Source: Microvirga sp. TS319 (lineage in GTDB: Bacteria; Pseudomonadota; Alphaproteobacteria; Rhizobiales; Beijerinckiaceae). From it: DNA of 64,000 nucleotides. A program made the translations under genes and the position numbers. The notes under the pieces are model-generated. The model saw only the letters and a program-made list of their open reading frames with translations, did not search any database and had not been told where the DNA came from. Where the stretch lies: positions 1,277,001 through 1,341,000 of the forward strand of contig NZ_JBGGGT010000002.1 of assembly GCF_041276405.1 (NCBI RefSeq). Reading direction: 5' to 3'. Shown here piece after piece: positions 11,403 through 22,467 of the stretch (position 1 is the first letter of the stretch; each line of letters starts with the position of its first letter).

Positions 11403-12323
11403 TCAATGGCGGGGTTGCGGACGTGCGCTGCCCCGCTTCAGCACGAGGGCTGCCCAGCCTTCGAGATCGTACCGACGCTGAAGATACCAGCCCTGATGGG
11501 CGTAAGCCGACAGCACGCCCGGAACGTCATGGCCGAGAAGTCCTGACAGGATCAGCGCTCCGTCGCTACTCGCCACGCGGGTCAGAGAGGGCGCCAGCAC
11601 GCGCAGGGGCTTTGCCAGGATATTGGCAAAGACCAGATCGAAATGGCCCGGCCGGTCGGCTTCCACGTTGCGCGTGCCGGGGCCCACATAGAGCCTCATC
11701 CACGGCCCGATGCCGTTGAGCCGCGCGTTCTCCTTCGCGACCCGCACCGCTTCCGGATCGATATCGCCCGCGATCACGGGGCGCTTGAGAACCTTGGCGG
11801 CCGCAAAGGCCAGGATGCCTGTCCCGGTTCCCACATCCAGCACGTGGCGGGGCGTGCGGATCTTCAACTCGTCCGCGAAAGCCCTCAGACATCCCAGCGT
11901 CGTGCCGTGATGGCCGGTGCCGAAGGCAAGACCCGCCTCGATCTCGATGGCGATGTCGCTGCTGCGGCGCTGCTCCCGGTCGTGTGAGCCGTGAACCAGG
12001 ATGCGGCCGGCCCGTACGGGCTTCAGGCCTTCGAGGGAGTTCTTCACCCAATCCTTCTGCTCCAGGGGCAGGAACACGCCCTTGTCCGCCTCGGCTCCGA
12101 CGATGGGACGGACGAGGTCGCGAATGGCGGCCTCGTTGGGCTCATGGGCGAAATAGGCCTCGAGCAGCCAGGGACCGTCCTCCGTCGACTCGAAGGAGGC
12201 GACGGCCGTTTCGGCCGGATCGAAAATCTCTCCGATCAGATCCGTCATGGCGCGCGCGGAGCGCCCGTCCGTGGTGATCCGGAAGACATGGGTAGGGCGA
12301 TTGGGGTGGAGACCTTCAAGCAT
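11403..12323 (-). CDS. prmA: ribosomal protein L11 methyltransferase
   Basis: PrmA trimethylates ribosomal protein L11 using S-adenosylmethionine. The 306-residue product has the N-terminal substrate-recognition domain and a Rossmann-type methyltransferase domain with VLDVGTGTGILAFAAAKVL, the acidic ribose-binding residue in AGDIDPEAV, and the catalytic-region motif DLVFANILAKPL. Length and motif order are normal for the family. It converges on the small genes at 11.0-11.4 kb. Confidence 0.93.
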   Translation of the reverse strand: MLEGLHPNRPTHVFRITTDGRSARAMTDLIGEIFDPAETAVASFESTEDGPWLLEAYFAHEPNEAAIRDLVRPIVGAEADKGVFLPLEQKDWVKNSLEGLKPVRAGRILVHGSHDREQRRSSDIAIEIEAGLAFGTGHHGTTLGCLRAFADELKIRTPRHVLDVGTGTGILAFAAAKVLKRPVIAGDIDPEAVRVAKENARLNGIGPWMRLYVGPGTRNVEADRPGHFDLVFANILAKPLRVLAPSLTRVASSDGALILSGLLGHDVPGVLSAYAHQGWYLQRRYDLEGWAALVLKRGSARPQPRH

Positions 12324-12479
12324 GGGGCTGCTCTAGCACCCCCCGTGTCACGCCTCAAGCGACCATGAGGCGCACACGAGCCGGAACCGCCCGGAGTCGC
12401 GCCCGTTTTGCAAACGCCCAATTCCTCATCTGTTTGCAATGGCGGGTGCGCCCGCAGGAGAGCCCCCAGGAGAGCCCCC

Positions 12480-13355
12480 ATGTCCGGACGTCTTTTTGAC
12501 AAGGTCGCCATCATCACCGGTGCCGGCACCGGGATCGGTGAAGCCATCGCGCTCAAATTCGCCCGCGAAGGCGCGCGCCTTCTCCTCGTCGGCCTGCCCG
12601 ACGATCCGGTGGAGGACGTGGCACGGCTCATCAACGGGGCGGGGGGCTTCGCGGAAGTCTATCTTGGCGATATCGCCGAGGAGCATCACGCTCAAGCTGC
12701 CGTAGAGGCCTGCGTGAGCGCCTATGGACGCATCGACGTGCTCGTCAACAATGCGGGCGTGTTCCTGGCGGTCGCGGAGACACAGGATTATCCCATCGAC
12801 AAGTTCGACGAGACCTTCCGGGCCAACGTGCGCTCGGTCTTCCTGATGACGAAGTTCGCCTTGCCTCACCTGCAGGAAACCCATGGCAACATCCTCGCCA
12901 CGGGCTCCGAAGCCGGCATGCTGGGACATCCGAAGAACACGCCCTATGGGGGCACGAAGGCCTTCATCCATTCCTTCATTCGCGGTGTCGCGGCGGAGCA
13001 GGTGCCGTATGGCGTCCGTGCGAACTGCGTCTGCCCCGGGCCGATCGATACGGCCTGGACGCACGAGTCGACAGGCCCGATGGATTCGGAATTGGCCACC
13101 ATGATCACGCAGGCGACCCCCATGGGGCGGCGCGGGACCCCGGAGGAAGTGGCGAACGTGTTCTGCTTCCTCGCCTCGGACGAGGCGAGTTTCGTCACCG
13201 GCGCGCTCTACACGGTCGACGGCGGCATCACGATTTCCAAGGGTCCCGTGGGAGTAAAGGCATCCTCCCATTTCAAGACGCAGCCGAAGAACACGCTGCC
13301 CACGCGCCATTCTCACGACGGTCTGAAGAACAAGGATTACGAGACGCTGACCTGA
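12480..13355 (+). CDS. SDR family oxidoreductase
   Basis: A 291-residue short-chain dehydrogenase/reductase. It has the cofactor motif TGAGTGIG, the NNAGV motif, a catalytic Ser in ATGSEAGM, and a YGGTK pair (the Tyr-x3-Lys catalytic motif). The C-terminus carries an extension past the usual SDR end (VDGGITISKG) of about 40 polar residues. ATG 12480 is chosen because it starts right at the Rossmann fold after an AGGAGAGCCCCC site. Substrate unknown. Confidence 0.85.
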   Translation: MSGRLFDKVAIITGAGTGIGEAIALKFAREGARLLLVGLPDDPVEDVARLINGAGGFAEVYLGDIAEEHHAQAAVEACVSAYGRIDVLVNNAGVFLAVAETQDYPIDKFDETFRANVRSVFLMTKFALPHLQETHGNILATGSEAGMLGHPKNTPYGGTKAFIHSFIRGVAAEQVPYGVRANCVCPGPIDTAWTHESTGPMDSELATMITQATPMGRRGTPEEVANVFCFLASDEASFVTGALYTVDGGITISKGPVGVKASSHFKTQPKNTLPTRHSHDGLKNKDYETLT

Positions 13356-13397
13356 TGGACGCTCTTTGCCGAAGACGGCCCAGGCTGTCAGGGATGA

Positions 13398-14669
13398 TCA
13401 GACCGGCGTCAGCTCTCTGGCGGCGTCGAGAACCTTGAGGCGCTCGTTTTCCTTCGCCATGTACGCGCGCTGCGTGTCGGTGACGTAATCGCGCACAATG
13501 GGGGCGGCATCGCGTTTCCGGGCGAGCTGCATGTGGAAGACGAGCTGGCTGCCCGTGGTGAACATCGTCTCGGCGCTGATGAGATAGAATTCGAACATCC
13601 GGCAGAAGCGCTCGTCATACATGGCGGCGATCGTCTCGCGGTTGGCTTCAAAACGCCTGTGCCAGTGATTGAGGGTTTTCGCGTAATGCAGGCGCAGGAA
13701 CTCGAGGTCGGTCACCCACAGGCTGTTTTGCTCCACGACAGGAAAGACCTCCGACAGGGCCGGAGAATACGCGCCGGGGAAGATGTATTTCCGCAGCCAG
13801 GGGCTCGCGGTTCCCGGCGGGCTCATCTTGCCGATAGAGTGCAGAACCATCAGACCATCATCGTCGAGCAGCGCGTTGATCTTGGCGAAGAACTCGCCGT
13901 AATGATGCACGCCCACATGCTCGAACATCCCGACCGACACGATCCGGTCGAAACGCTTGTCGATGTTGCGGTAGTCGAGAAGCTCGAAGCGCACGCGGTG
14001 CGACAGGCCTGCGCGCCGTGCCTTCTCGTTGGAGAGTTCGTACTGCTCCTTCGAGAGCGTTACGCCGGTAACGTCCACATCCTCCATCGCCGCGAGATAG
14101 AGCGCCAGATCACCCCAACCGCTGCCGATATCGAGGATCCTGAGACCGGGCTTCAACTGCAGTTTCGAAGCGATCAGGCGCAGCTTGTTCTGCTGCGCCT
14201 CTTCGAGAGTGTCGTCATCGTTGATGAAATAGGCGCAGGAATACTGCATGCCCTTATCGAGGAAGAGCTTGTAGAAGTCGTTCCCGAGGTCGTAGTGGTG
14301 CGCGACGTTCTGCTGCGCCTTGCCGACGGGGTTGGCTTGCTGAAACCGTTTCACGGCGCGGGAGATGCGCTTGAGCGCGTTCTGAAGCGGATAATTGGCC
14401 AGGGTCGAGCGGTTCTGGGAGAAGAGATTCAGGAAGTCCCGCAATGTGGAGCCTTCCTCGAAGCTCATGCGGCCGTCCATATAGGCCTCGCCTGCATGCA
14501 GCTCCGGATTGAGGAAGAGCTTGTGATAGAGCGAGCGGTCCGTGAGCCGCATGGTGACGTTAAGGCCCGGCTTCGTTCCGCCGAAGACATGCACGTTGCC
14601 ATCCGCGTCGATGACCTTCAGCGTTCCCGTGCGCACGAAGGATCTCAGCATGTGGGACAAGGGGAACAT
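13398..14669 (-). CDS. cfa: cyclopropane-fatty-acyl-phospholipid synthase family methyltransferase
   Basis: A 423-residue S-adenosylmethionine-dependent enzyme that adds a methylene group across double bonds of membrane phospholipid acyl chains, or a close relative. It shows the family N-terminal domain, the LDIGSGWGDLALYLA cofactor loop, the VTGVTLSKEQ motif, FDRIVSVGMFEHVG, and the late HYAKTLNHWHRRFEAN block. These are typical of cyclopropane synthases. Several close paralogues of uncertain function exist in Hyphomicrobiales, so the exact product is less certain than the family. Confidence 0.9.
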   Translation of the reverse strand: MFPLSHMLRSFVRTGTLKVIDADGNVHVFGGTKPGLNVTMRLTDRSLYHKLFLNPELHAGEAYMDGRMSFEEGSTLRDFLNLFSQNRSTLANYPLQNALKRISRAVKRFQQANPVGKAQQNVAHHYDLGNDFYKLFLDKGMQYSCAYFINDDDTLEEAQQNKLRLIASKLQLKPGLRILDIGSGWGDLALYLAAMEDVDVTGVTLSKEQYELSNEKARRAGLSHRVRFELLDYRNIDKRFDRIVSVGMFEHVGVHHYGEFFAKINALLDDDGLMVLHSIGKMSPPGTASPWLRKYIFPGAYSPALSEVFPVVEQNSLWVTDLEFLRLHYAKTLNHWHRRFEANRETIAAMYDERFCRMFEFYLISAETMFTTGSQLVFHMQLARKRDAAPIVRDYVTDTQRAYMAKENERLKVLDAARELTPV

Positions 14670-14869
14670 GAGAACCTCTCTCGACCATTTCCGGGCGGGA
14701 TGGTTCCATAGTTACCCGCTTGAAGCTAGAGGTTAAATGCAGATCGGAACTAGTCTAAAGTAAGGGGTCCCACGCCAAAGATCGGGAACAACCGCATATC
14801 GCTCTTGTTGGATGACAGACCCGCACCCGGGACGGAGTCGTCACATTCAAACCAGACAGGAGCAAGCCG

Positions 14870-15751
14870 ATGTTCTTTCGCCAGCGGCAATTGGCCTATC
14901 ACGCCAAGCCCGAGAAGCCAGATCCTCTCTTCGCCAAGATGCTTCAGGAGCCCCTGGGCGGCCAGTGGGGCGAGATCAGCGTCATGATGACCTATCTCTT
15001 CCAGGGCTGGAATTGCCGCGGTCCGCAGAAGTACAAGGACATGATCATGGATATCGGGACCGAGGAGATCGGTCACGTGGAGATGCTCGCCACCATGATT
15101 GCGCGTCTGCTCGAAACCTCGCCGGTCGAGCAGCAGGAGGACATGGCGAAGAACTCCGTCGTCGGTGCCGTGATGGGCGGCGCGCGCGTGGAGGATGCCA
15201 TCGTGGCCGGCATGAACCCGCAGCACATGATCGTTTCGGGTCTCGGCGCGCGCCCGTCGGACAGCATCGGCAATCCGTGGACTTCGGCTTACACGATCGC
15301 GAGCGGCAATCTGCTCGCCGATTTCCGGTTCAACGTCACGGCGGAAAGCCAGGGTCGACTGCAGGTGAGCCGTCTCTACAACATGACGAACGATTCGGGC
15401 GTCAGGGACATGCTCTCGTTCCTCATCGCCCGCGATACCATGCATCAGAACCAATGGCTCGCCGCCATCAAGGAGCTGGAAGAGGACGGGCTCGAGATGA
15501 CGCCGGTGCCTTCGAACTTCCCGCAGAGCCTCGAGAAGAGCGAAGTGGCCTATCAGCTCCTCAATCACTCCGAAGGTATGGAAAGCCAGGACGGCCGCTG
15601 GGCGAGAGGTCCTGCACCGGACGGCAAGGGGCAGTTCACTTATGTGGATCGCCCCCCGGCCTATACCGAGGACGAAGGTCAGCTCAGCCAGATCGATCCG
15701 CGCGTTTACGGCACTCCTGCCGCACCGACTGCGCCAACAGCCGCGGAATGA
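14870..15751 (+). CDS. manganese catalase family protein
   Basis: A non-heme dimanganese catalase that decomposes hydrogen peroxide. The 293-residue product has the ferritin-like four-helix core with metal ligand regions GEISVMMTYLFQGW (Glu near 35), GTEEIGHVEML (Glu and His near 66-70) and the later RDTMHQNQW segment. The last 60 residues are the family's extended, proline-rich tail. It is transcribed divergently from cfa, 200 bases apart, so both may respond to stress; no regulator site is evident. Confidence 0.92.
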   Translation: MFFRQRQLAYHAKPEKPDPLFAKMLQEPLGGQWGEISVMMTYLFQGWNCRGPQKYKDMIMDIGTEEIGHVEMLATMIARLLETSPVEQQEDMAKNSVVGAVMGGARVEDAIVAGMNPQHMIVSGLGARPSDSIGNPWTSAYTIASGNLLADFRFNVTAESQGRLQVSRLYNMTNDSGVRDMLSFLIARDTMHQNQWLAAIKELEEDGLEMTPVPSNFPQSLEKSEVAYQLLNHSEGMESQDGRWARGPAPDGKGQFTYVDRPPAYTEDEGQLSQIDPRVYGTPAAPTAPTAAE

Positions 15752-15764
15752 TCGTGCTCATCGG

Positions 15765-15905
15765 CTAGAGCATCGGACGCGAAAAGTGGAATCCACTTTT
15801 GGGATTGCATCCGATGCTCCCATTAGAGGACAGCGCATCGTTCATTGCGGACCCGAAGGGCCGCGTCAGCGAATACCGGGTCCACTTTTCCGCACGATGC
15901 GCTAG
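15765..15905. repeat. CTAG-family palindromic element, type 2 (141 bp)
   Basis: CTAG at both ends. The left palindrome AGCATCGGACG...CCGATGCTC contains the core AAGTGGAATCCACTTTTGGG; the right half GCGCATCGT...CGATGCGC includes an extra 21-bp segment (GACCCGAAGGGCCGCGTCAG) absent from the 120-bp copies. An equal-length copy lies at 53686-53826. It shares its right CTAG with the next element. Confidence 0.85.
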
Positions 15906-16017
15906 CGCCGTCATGCCCGGCCTCGTGCCGGGCATCCACGTCCTGGCGCCACCGTCGTTCTCAAGCATGGACGGCCGCAACGTGCACGGCCATGACGAAC
16001 GGAACTCGTTCCGGACG

Positions 16018-16020
<3 letters not shown>
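15902..16020. repeat. CTAG-bounded repeat carrying the GTCATGCCCGGC palindrome
   Basis: Bounded by CTAG on both sides and abutting the previous element. It contains the short palindrome GTCATGCCCGGCCTCGTGCC..., close to a dispersed repeat common in Bradyrhizobium and relatives. Its right CTAG supplies the stop codon of the helicase gene on the minus strand. Only one copy is seen in this window. Confidence 0.6.
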
Positions 16021-18420
<2,400 letters not shown>

Positions 18421-18550
18421 GGATCAAAAGGCGAACGGCGTCGAGCCCGGAAATGCCTCTTGGCGCGTGGGCGGGCGAGAGCCCGCCGCCGTTGCCGGAC
18501 GAGGCTCCCATCGCCATATAAGGATCGATCGCTTTTAAAGGAATGTTCCC

Positions 18551-18814
18551 ATGCGTTTCTTCGTCACGGCTGTCCTCTGTCTCGGAATCATCATGCCTAT
18601 GGCCGCAGAGGCGCAGACGGCGCGGTTGCCGCGCAAGAGCGTCAACGAGCGGCAGGTCGAGGATATCAACCGCAACATTCAGGAAGACCAGCGCCTGAAA
18701 AGCCTGCAGCAGCAGAATCAGGTCGAGCACAACCTTCTCAGGCAGAACCTCGACCGGGACCGGCTGTTTTCCAGGCCGCCCGGCGCGTGCCCTCCCGGCG
18801 CGATCCGTTGCTAA
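18551..18814 (+). CDS. small secreted protein, 87 aa
   Basis: A hypothetical protein with an evident signal peptide (MRFFVTAVLCLGIIMPMAAEA, cleavage after AEA) followed by a polar, Gln/Asn/Arg-rich helix (NRNIQEDQRLKSLQQQNQVE) and a short end with two cysteines (ACPPGAIRC). ATG 18551 follows AAAGGAATGTTCCC. It is divergent from the helicase gene. The mature part is probably a periplasmic helical protein; function is unknown. Confidence 0.65.
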   Translation: MRFFVTAVLCLGIIMPMAAEAQTARLPRKSVNERQVEDINRNIQEDQRLKSLQQQNQVEHNLLRQNLDRDRLFSRPPGACPPGAIRC

Positions 18815-18920
18815 TAGAGCATCGAATGCAAGAGTGAGAATCGGTTTTGCGTGGAAAGATGCTCCAAAACAGAGGCTTACAGCATCGGTCATAGATTCGG
18901 TTTCACGTCCGGTGCTCTAG
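18814..18920. repeat. CTAG-family palindromic element, type 1 (107 bp)
   Basis: Begins at ATAG (degenerate CTAG), directly overlapping the stop region of the 87-residue gene, and ends in CTAG at 18917-18920. Left half AGCATCGAATGC...AAAGATGCTC has the core GAATCGGTTTTGCGTG; right half CAGCATCGGTC...GTCCGGTGCTC. Its length equals the copies at 53823 and 58026. Confidence 0.8.
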
Positions 18921-19082
18921 CGAGAAGTGATTGCGGGTGAGGGGCGTTTTCTGAAATGGCGTCCCGTTGCGTGCCGGGCCTTCCCGCCCGGTCGGCGCGC
19001 AACATTGCTTGCTCGCCGCCTTAGTCCGGCCAAGCTTTTATGGTCAAGCACGACATTCAGGTGCTGGGGGCGGGCTCGCGGA

Positions 19083-20141
19083 ATGTCGATGCTGCTTTAC
19101 ATCCAGGTCCTCAGGGCCTGCGCGGCTCTGGCGATCGCAATCCACCATGCCCAATTCGATGCGGGTGCGATCGCGGCAAGGCTCGGCGGGCAGTTTCAGC
19201 CGCTCGATCGGATCCCCTGGGCCGCCGGGGTCGATGTCTTCTTCGTCATTTCCGGCTTCATCATCGTCTATTCGTCGCAGAAGCTGTTCGGCTCTCCCGG
19301 TGCAGGCAGGGTTTTCCTCGTGCGTCGCCTGGGGCGCGTGGTTCCCCTCTACTGGACCGTCACGAGCCTTTACCTTGCCGTCGCCCTTGCGCTGCCTGGG
19401 ATCCTCAACAGCGAAGTTCTCGAGCCTGGCTTCATCCTGGCTTCCTATCTGTTCATCCCCCTGGAGCGCCCTGACGGAGCGGTGCAGCCGCTTTATACCC
19501 TGGGCTGGACGCTCAACTACGAGATGTATTTCTATGTCCTGTTCGCCCTGACCCTCGCATGGCCGAAGCGGACATCGATCGGGATGCTGATCGGCGTCCT
19601 GCTCGCCGCAACGGTCGTCGGCGGCGTGGTCTCGCTCCCGCAGCCCCTGGATTTCTGGACCAGCCCGATCATCCTGGAATTCGCCTTCGGCGTGGCGCTC
19701 GCGCATCTCAAGGACCAAGGGCTTGTTCTTCCGCGCGGCGTCCGCGCCGCTTTCGCGATCGGGGGGCTGGCCTTGCTCCTGGCCGGAGCGAACGCGTCCT
19801 TGCCCCGACCGGTCGCCTATGGCGTTCCGGCTGCTTTCTTCGTCGCCGCCGCGGCCCTCGGCGCGGAGCGGGTCAGGCCGGAGACATGGCTCGGACGCAT
19901 AGGGAATGCCTTAGGCGATGCATCCTATGCGCTCTATCTCGTCCATCCTTTCGTCATCCGGGCCAGCCGGGAGATCGTCCTCCGGACGGGCCTCGGCCCC
20001 GTGATCGGCACATGGGGCTATGTTGCGCTGGTCCTCGCGGGCGCGGTTTTGGCCTCTCTCCTAGTCTTCCGATGGTATGAGCGGCCCATGACCCAGTGGT
20101 TTCGCCGGCGGTCGGAGCCGGGACGGCTGAAGCTGGCTTGA
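19083..20141 (+). CDS. acyltransferase family membrane protein (acyltransferase 3)
   Basis: A 352-residue integral membrane O-acyltransferase of the OafA/NodX type, which acetylates or otherwise acylates surface glycans. About ten hydrophobic segments are present. The conserved histidine near the first segment (IAIHHAQFD), the FFVISGFII motif and the RRLGRVVPLYW motif are all visible. ATG 19083 is chosen because it begins just before the first membrane segment; an upstream in-frame extension lacks similarity. The acceptor is unknown. Confidence 0.82.
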   Translation: MSMLLYIQVLRACAALAIAIHHAQFDAGAIAARLGGQFQPLDRIPWAAGVDVFFVISGFIIVYSSQKLFGSPGAGRVFLVRRLGRVVPLYWTVTSLYLAVALALPGILNSEVLEPGFILASYLFIPLERPDGAVQPLYTLGWTLNYEMYFYVLFALTLAWPKRTSIGMLIGVLLAATVVGGVVSLPQPLDFWTSPIILEFAFGVALAHLKDQGLVLPRGVRAAFAIGGLALLLAGANASLPRPVAYGVPAAFFVAAAALGAERVRPETWLGRIGNALGDASYALYLVHPFVIRASREIVLRTGLGPVIGTWGYVALVLAGAVLASLLVFRWYERPMTQWFRRRSEPGRLKLA

Positions 20142-20190
20142 TCAAACGGAACGCCGGGCCGGCAAACGGGGCGGCCGGTGGAGGCGCCTG

Positions 20191-20249
20191 CAGCATCGGA
20201 CGGGACATCGAACCCACATCCGATGCCCACTCTTGCATTCGATGCTCTA
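20191..20249. repeat. CTAG-family palindromic element, internally shortened
   Basis: A 59-bp relative of type 1: CAGCATCGGACGGGACATCG and CATCCGATGC joined to TGCATTCGATGCTCTA with the middle missing. Its terminal CTA forms the stop codon of the thioesterase gene on the minus strand. Confidence 0.6.
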
Positions 20250-20789
20250 ATGTCGCGTTCGGGACGCGAGCATGGCCTCGTGCCGATCGAGCCGTGCCGG
20301 AATGCCGATGATCCGTCCGAGGGTCTGCGGCCTGGCAAGCCGCGCATGAGCCGCCTTCATCACGGCGAGATTGCCCGCGATATCGTCCGGAAAGGGTGAG
20401 ACCTTGCGGGTATTCATGTCCACGTGGAGAGACAATCCCTCCGTCGTGGCCGCCACCCAGCCTTCTTCCGCATGGCGGATTTCCAGGTAGTAGTGGATCC
20501 GCTTCTCGTCATGGTCGATGAGCTGGAGGGTAACGCGAACCCGATCGCTGGCCTTGAGTTCGCGCCTGTAGAGCGTGTGCGTCTCCGCGGCGAAGAAGGA
20601 CGCGTTGCGTTCCTCCACATAGTCCCGGCCCAGGCCTACCATCCCGAAGGCTTCATCGACGGCCCGGTCGAACAGCACGTGGTAATAGGCCATGTTCAGA
20701 TGACCGTTATAGTCGACCCAGGCCGGCTCGACCCGCATCGCGGACGAAACGAAGGGTGCAAAGAAGAATACGGGTGTCTTCTTCTCCAT
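20247..20789 (-). CDS. thioesterase family protein (hotdog fold)
   Basis: A 180-residue hotdog-fold acyl-CoA thioesterase-like protein. The PAWVDYNGHLNMAYYHVLFDRAVDEAF stretch carries the conserved Asp-Tyr-Asn-Gly-His-x-Asn motif of 4-hydroxybenzoyl-CoA thioesterase-like enzymes and carnitine-dehydrogenase-linked thioesterases. The likely start is the ATG at 20789 before MEKKTPVFFFAP; an in-frame ATG at 20873 would add 28 residues. The stop codon TAG is supplied by the repeat element. Substrate unknown. Confidence 0.78.
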   Translation of the reverse strand: MEKKTPVFFFAPFVSSAMRVEPAWVDYNGHLNMAYYHVLFDRAVDEAFGMVGLGRDYVEERNASFFAAETHTLYRRELKASDRVRVTLQLIDHDEKRIHYYLEIRHAEEGWVAATTEGLSLHVDMNTRKVSPFPDDIAGNLAVMKAAHARLARPQTLGRIIGIPARLDRHEAMLASRTRH

Positions 20790-20970
20790 GGTCAGCTCAT
20801 TGTTTCCACGTGAGTCACGAGCATCGCCCTCGGCAAGAATGGGAATGTTAGCACGTATCTTCAGGCTGTGCATGGGCTTTTTGGCCCATTTGCCTTCTAG
20901 AGTATTGCGTTAGGGAAGGTTTTGTTAGGTATGGATAACGAGCATTGCAATCGGAACCGACAGAACCACC

Positions 20971-22386
20971 ATGAACGCGTCCCTTTCGCCCAGCCGTCCC
21001 AGACCTTCGGAGGCCGCCGTCGCCTCCCTTGCGGCCGATCTTTCCAGCCGTTTCGGCGACCGGGTCGTCACCTCCGCCGCCGTGCGGGAGCAGCACGGGC
21101 ATACGCTGACCTGGGTGAAGAACCAGCCGCCGGACATCGTGGTCTATGCCCAGACCACCCAGGACGTGTCCGACATCGTGAAGCTCTGCGCGGCGACAGG
21201 AGTCCCGGTCATTCCCTTCGGAACCGGCACCTCGCTCGAAGGCCACATCAATGCGCCGGATGGCGGCGTCTGCATCGACCTGAGCCTCATGAAGCGCATC
21301 ATCGCAGTCCATGAGGAGGATCTGGACTGCGTGGTCGAGGCCGGCGTGACCCGCAAGGCACTGAACGAGTTCCTGCGCGACAAGGGCCTGTTCTTTCCCA
21401 TCGATCCGGGCGCCGATGCCTCCATCGGCGGCATGGTCGCCACCCGCGCGTCCGGGACCAATGCTGTCCGCTACGGCACGATGAAGGATGCGGTTCTGGC
21501 CCTCACGGTCGTGCTGCCGAACGGCGAGATTGTGAAGACGGCGAGCCGCGCCCGCAAAAGCTCGGCAGGCTACGACCTCACCCGTCTCATGATCGGCTCC
21601 GAGGGCACGCTCGGCATCGTCACCGAGATCACCCTCAAGCTCAACGGCATTCCGGAAGCCATCTCGGCCGGCATCTGTCCCTTCCCGTCGGTGAAAGCCG
21701 CCTGTGACGCGGTGATCATGACGATCCAGTCGGGGATCCCGGTCGCCCGCATCGAGCTTCTCGACGAGGTGCAGGTCAGGGCCGTCAACCTGCACGCGAA
21801 ACTCTCCCTGCCGGAGAGCCCCCTGCTGCTGCTGGAGTTCCACGGCACCGACGCCGGTGTCCGGGAGCAGGCCGAGCGGTTCGGCGAGATCGCGGCCGAA
21901 TTCACGGATCAGCCCTTCGAATGGGCCACGAAGCCCGAGGAGCGCTCGCGCCTCTGGCAGGCCCGGCACGACGCCTATTGGGCGGCGCGGGGCCTGCGCC
22001 CCGGGGCGCAATCGGTGGCCACGGACGTGTGCGTGCCGATCTCCCGTCTGGCCGAATGCGTGGACGCCACCAAGCGCGACATCCTGGAAAGCGGCATGAT
22101 CGCTCCCATCGTCGGCCACGTGGGCGACGGCAATTTCCACGTTCAGCCGCTGGTGAACATGGATGATCCTGCGGAGGTCGCGGCCTGCGAAGCCTTCGTG
22201 GATCGCCTGGTGAAGCGGGCCGTCGCCATGGAGGGGACCTGCACCGGCGAGCATGGCGTGGGCCAGAAAAAGATGAAGTATCTGGAAATTGAGCATGGAG
22301 AAGCCGCACTCGACCTCATGCGCGTCTTGAAACGGGCCCTGGACCCGCACAACATCATGAATCCGGGTAAGATCGTTGCACTTTGA
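20971..22386 (+). CDS. FAD-linked oxidase, GlcD/D-lactate dehydrogenase type
   Basis: A 471-residue flavoprotein of the 2-hydroxyacid oxidase/dehydrogenase group (glycolate oxidase GlcD, D-lactate dehydrogenase). The N-terminal PP-loop FAD-binding domain shows VIPFGTGTSLEGHINAPDGG and DPGADASIGGMVATRASGTN; the C-terminal cap ends with the conserved histidine-rich VGHVGDGNFHV and CTGEHGVGQKKMKY, then NIMNPGKIV. Domain order and length are normal. Whether the substrate is glycolate or D-lactate cannot be read from sequence. It is divergent from the thioesterase. Confidence 0.9.
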   Translation: MNASLSPSRPRPSEAAVASLAADLSSRFGDRVVTSAAVREQHGHTLTWVKNQPPDIVVYAQTTQDVSDIVKLCAATGVPVIPFGTGTSLEGHINAPDGGVCIDLSLMKRIIAVHEEDLDCVVEAGVTRKALNEFLRDKGLFFPIDPGADASIGGMVATRASGTNAVRYGTMKDAVLALTVVLPNGEIVKTASRARKSSAGYDLTRLMIGSEGTLGIVTEITLKLNGIPEAISAGICPFPSVKAACDAVIMTIQSGIPVARIELLDEVQVRAVNLHAKLSLPESPLLLLEFHGTDAGVREQAERFGEIAAEFTDQPFEWATKPEERSRLWQARHDAYWAARGLRPGAQSVATDVCVPISRLAECVDATKRDILESGMIAPIVGHVGDGNFHVQPLVNMDDPAEVAACEAFVDRLVKRAVAMEGTCTGEHGVGQKKMKYLEIEHGEAALDLMRVLKRALDPHNIMNPGKIVAL

Positions 22387-22467
22387 GGTGGAAGGAGCGC
22401 CTGGTGCGCTCCCGATCGCCCGATCGATGGGCTAGAGAGCTAGAGTGAAACGGAGACCATAACCCTC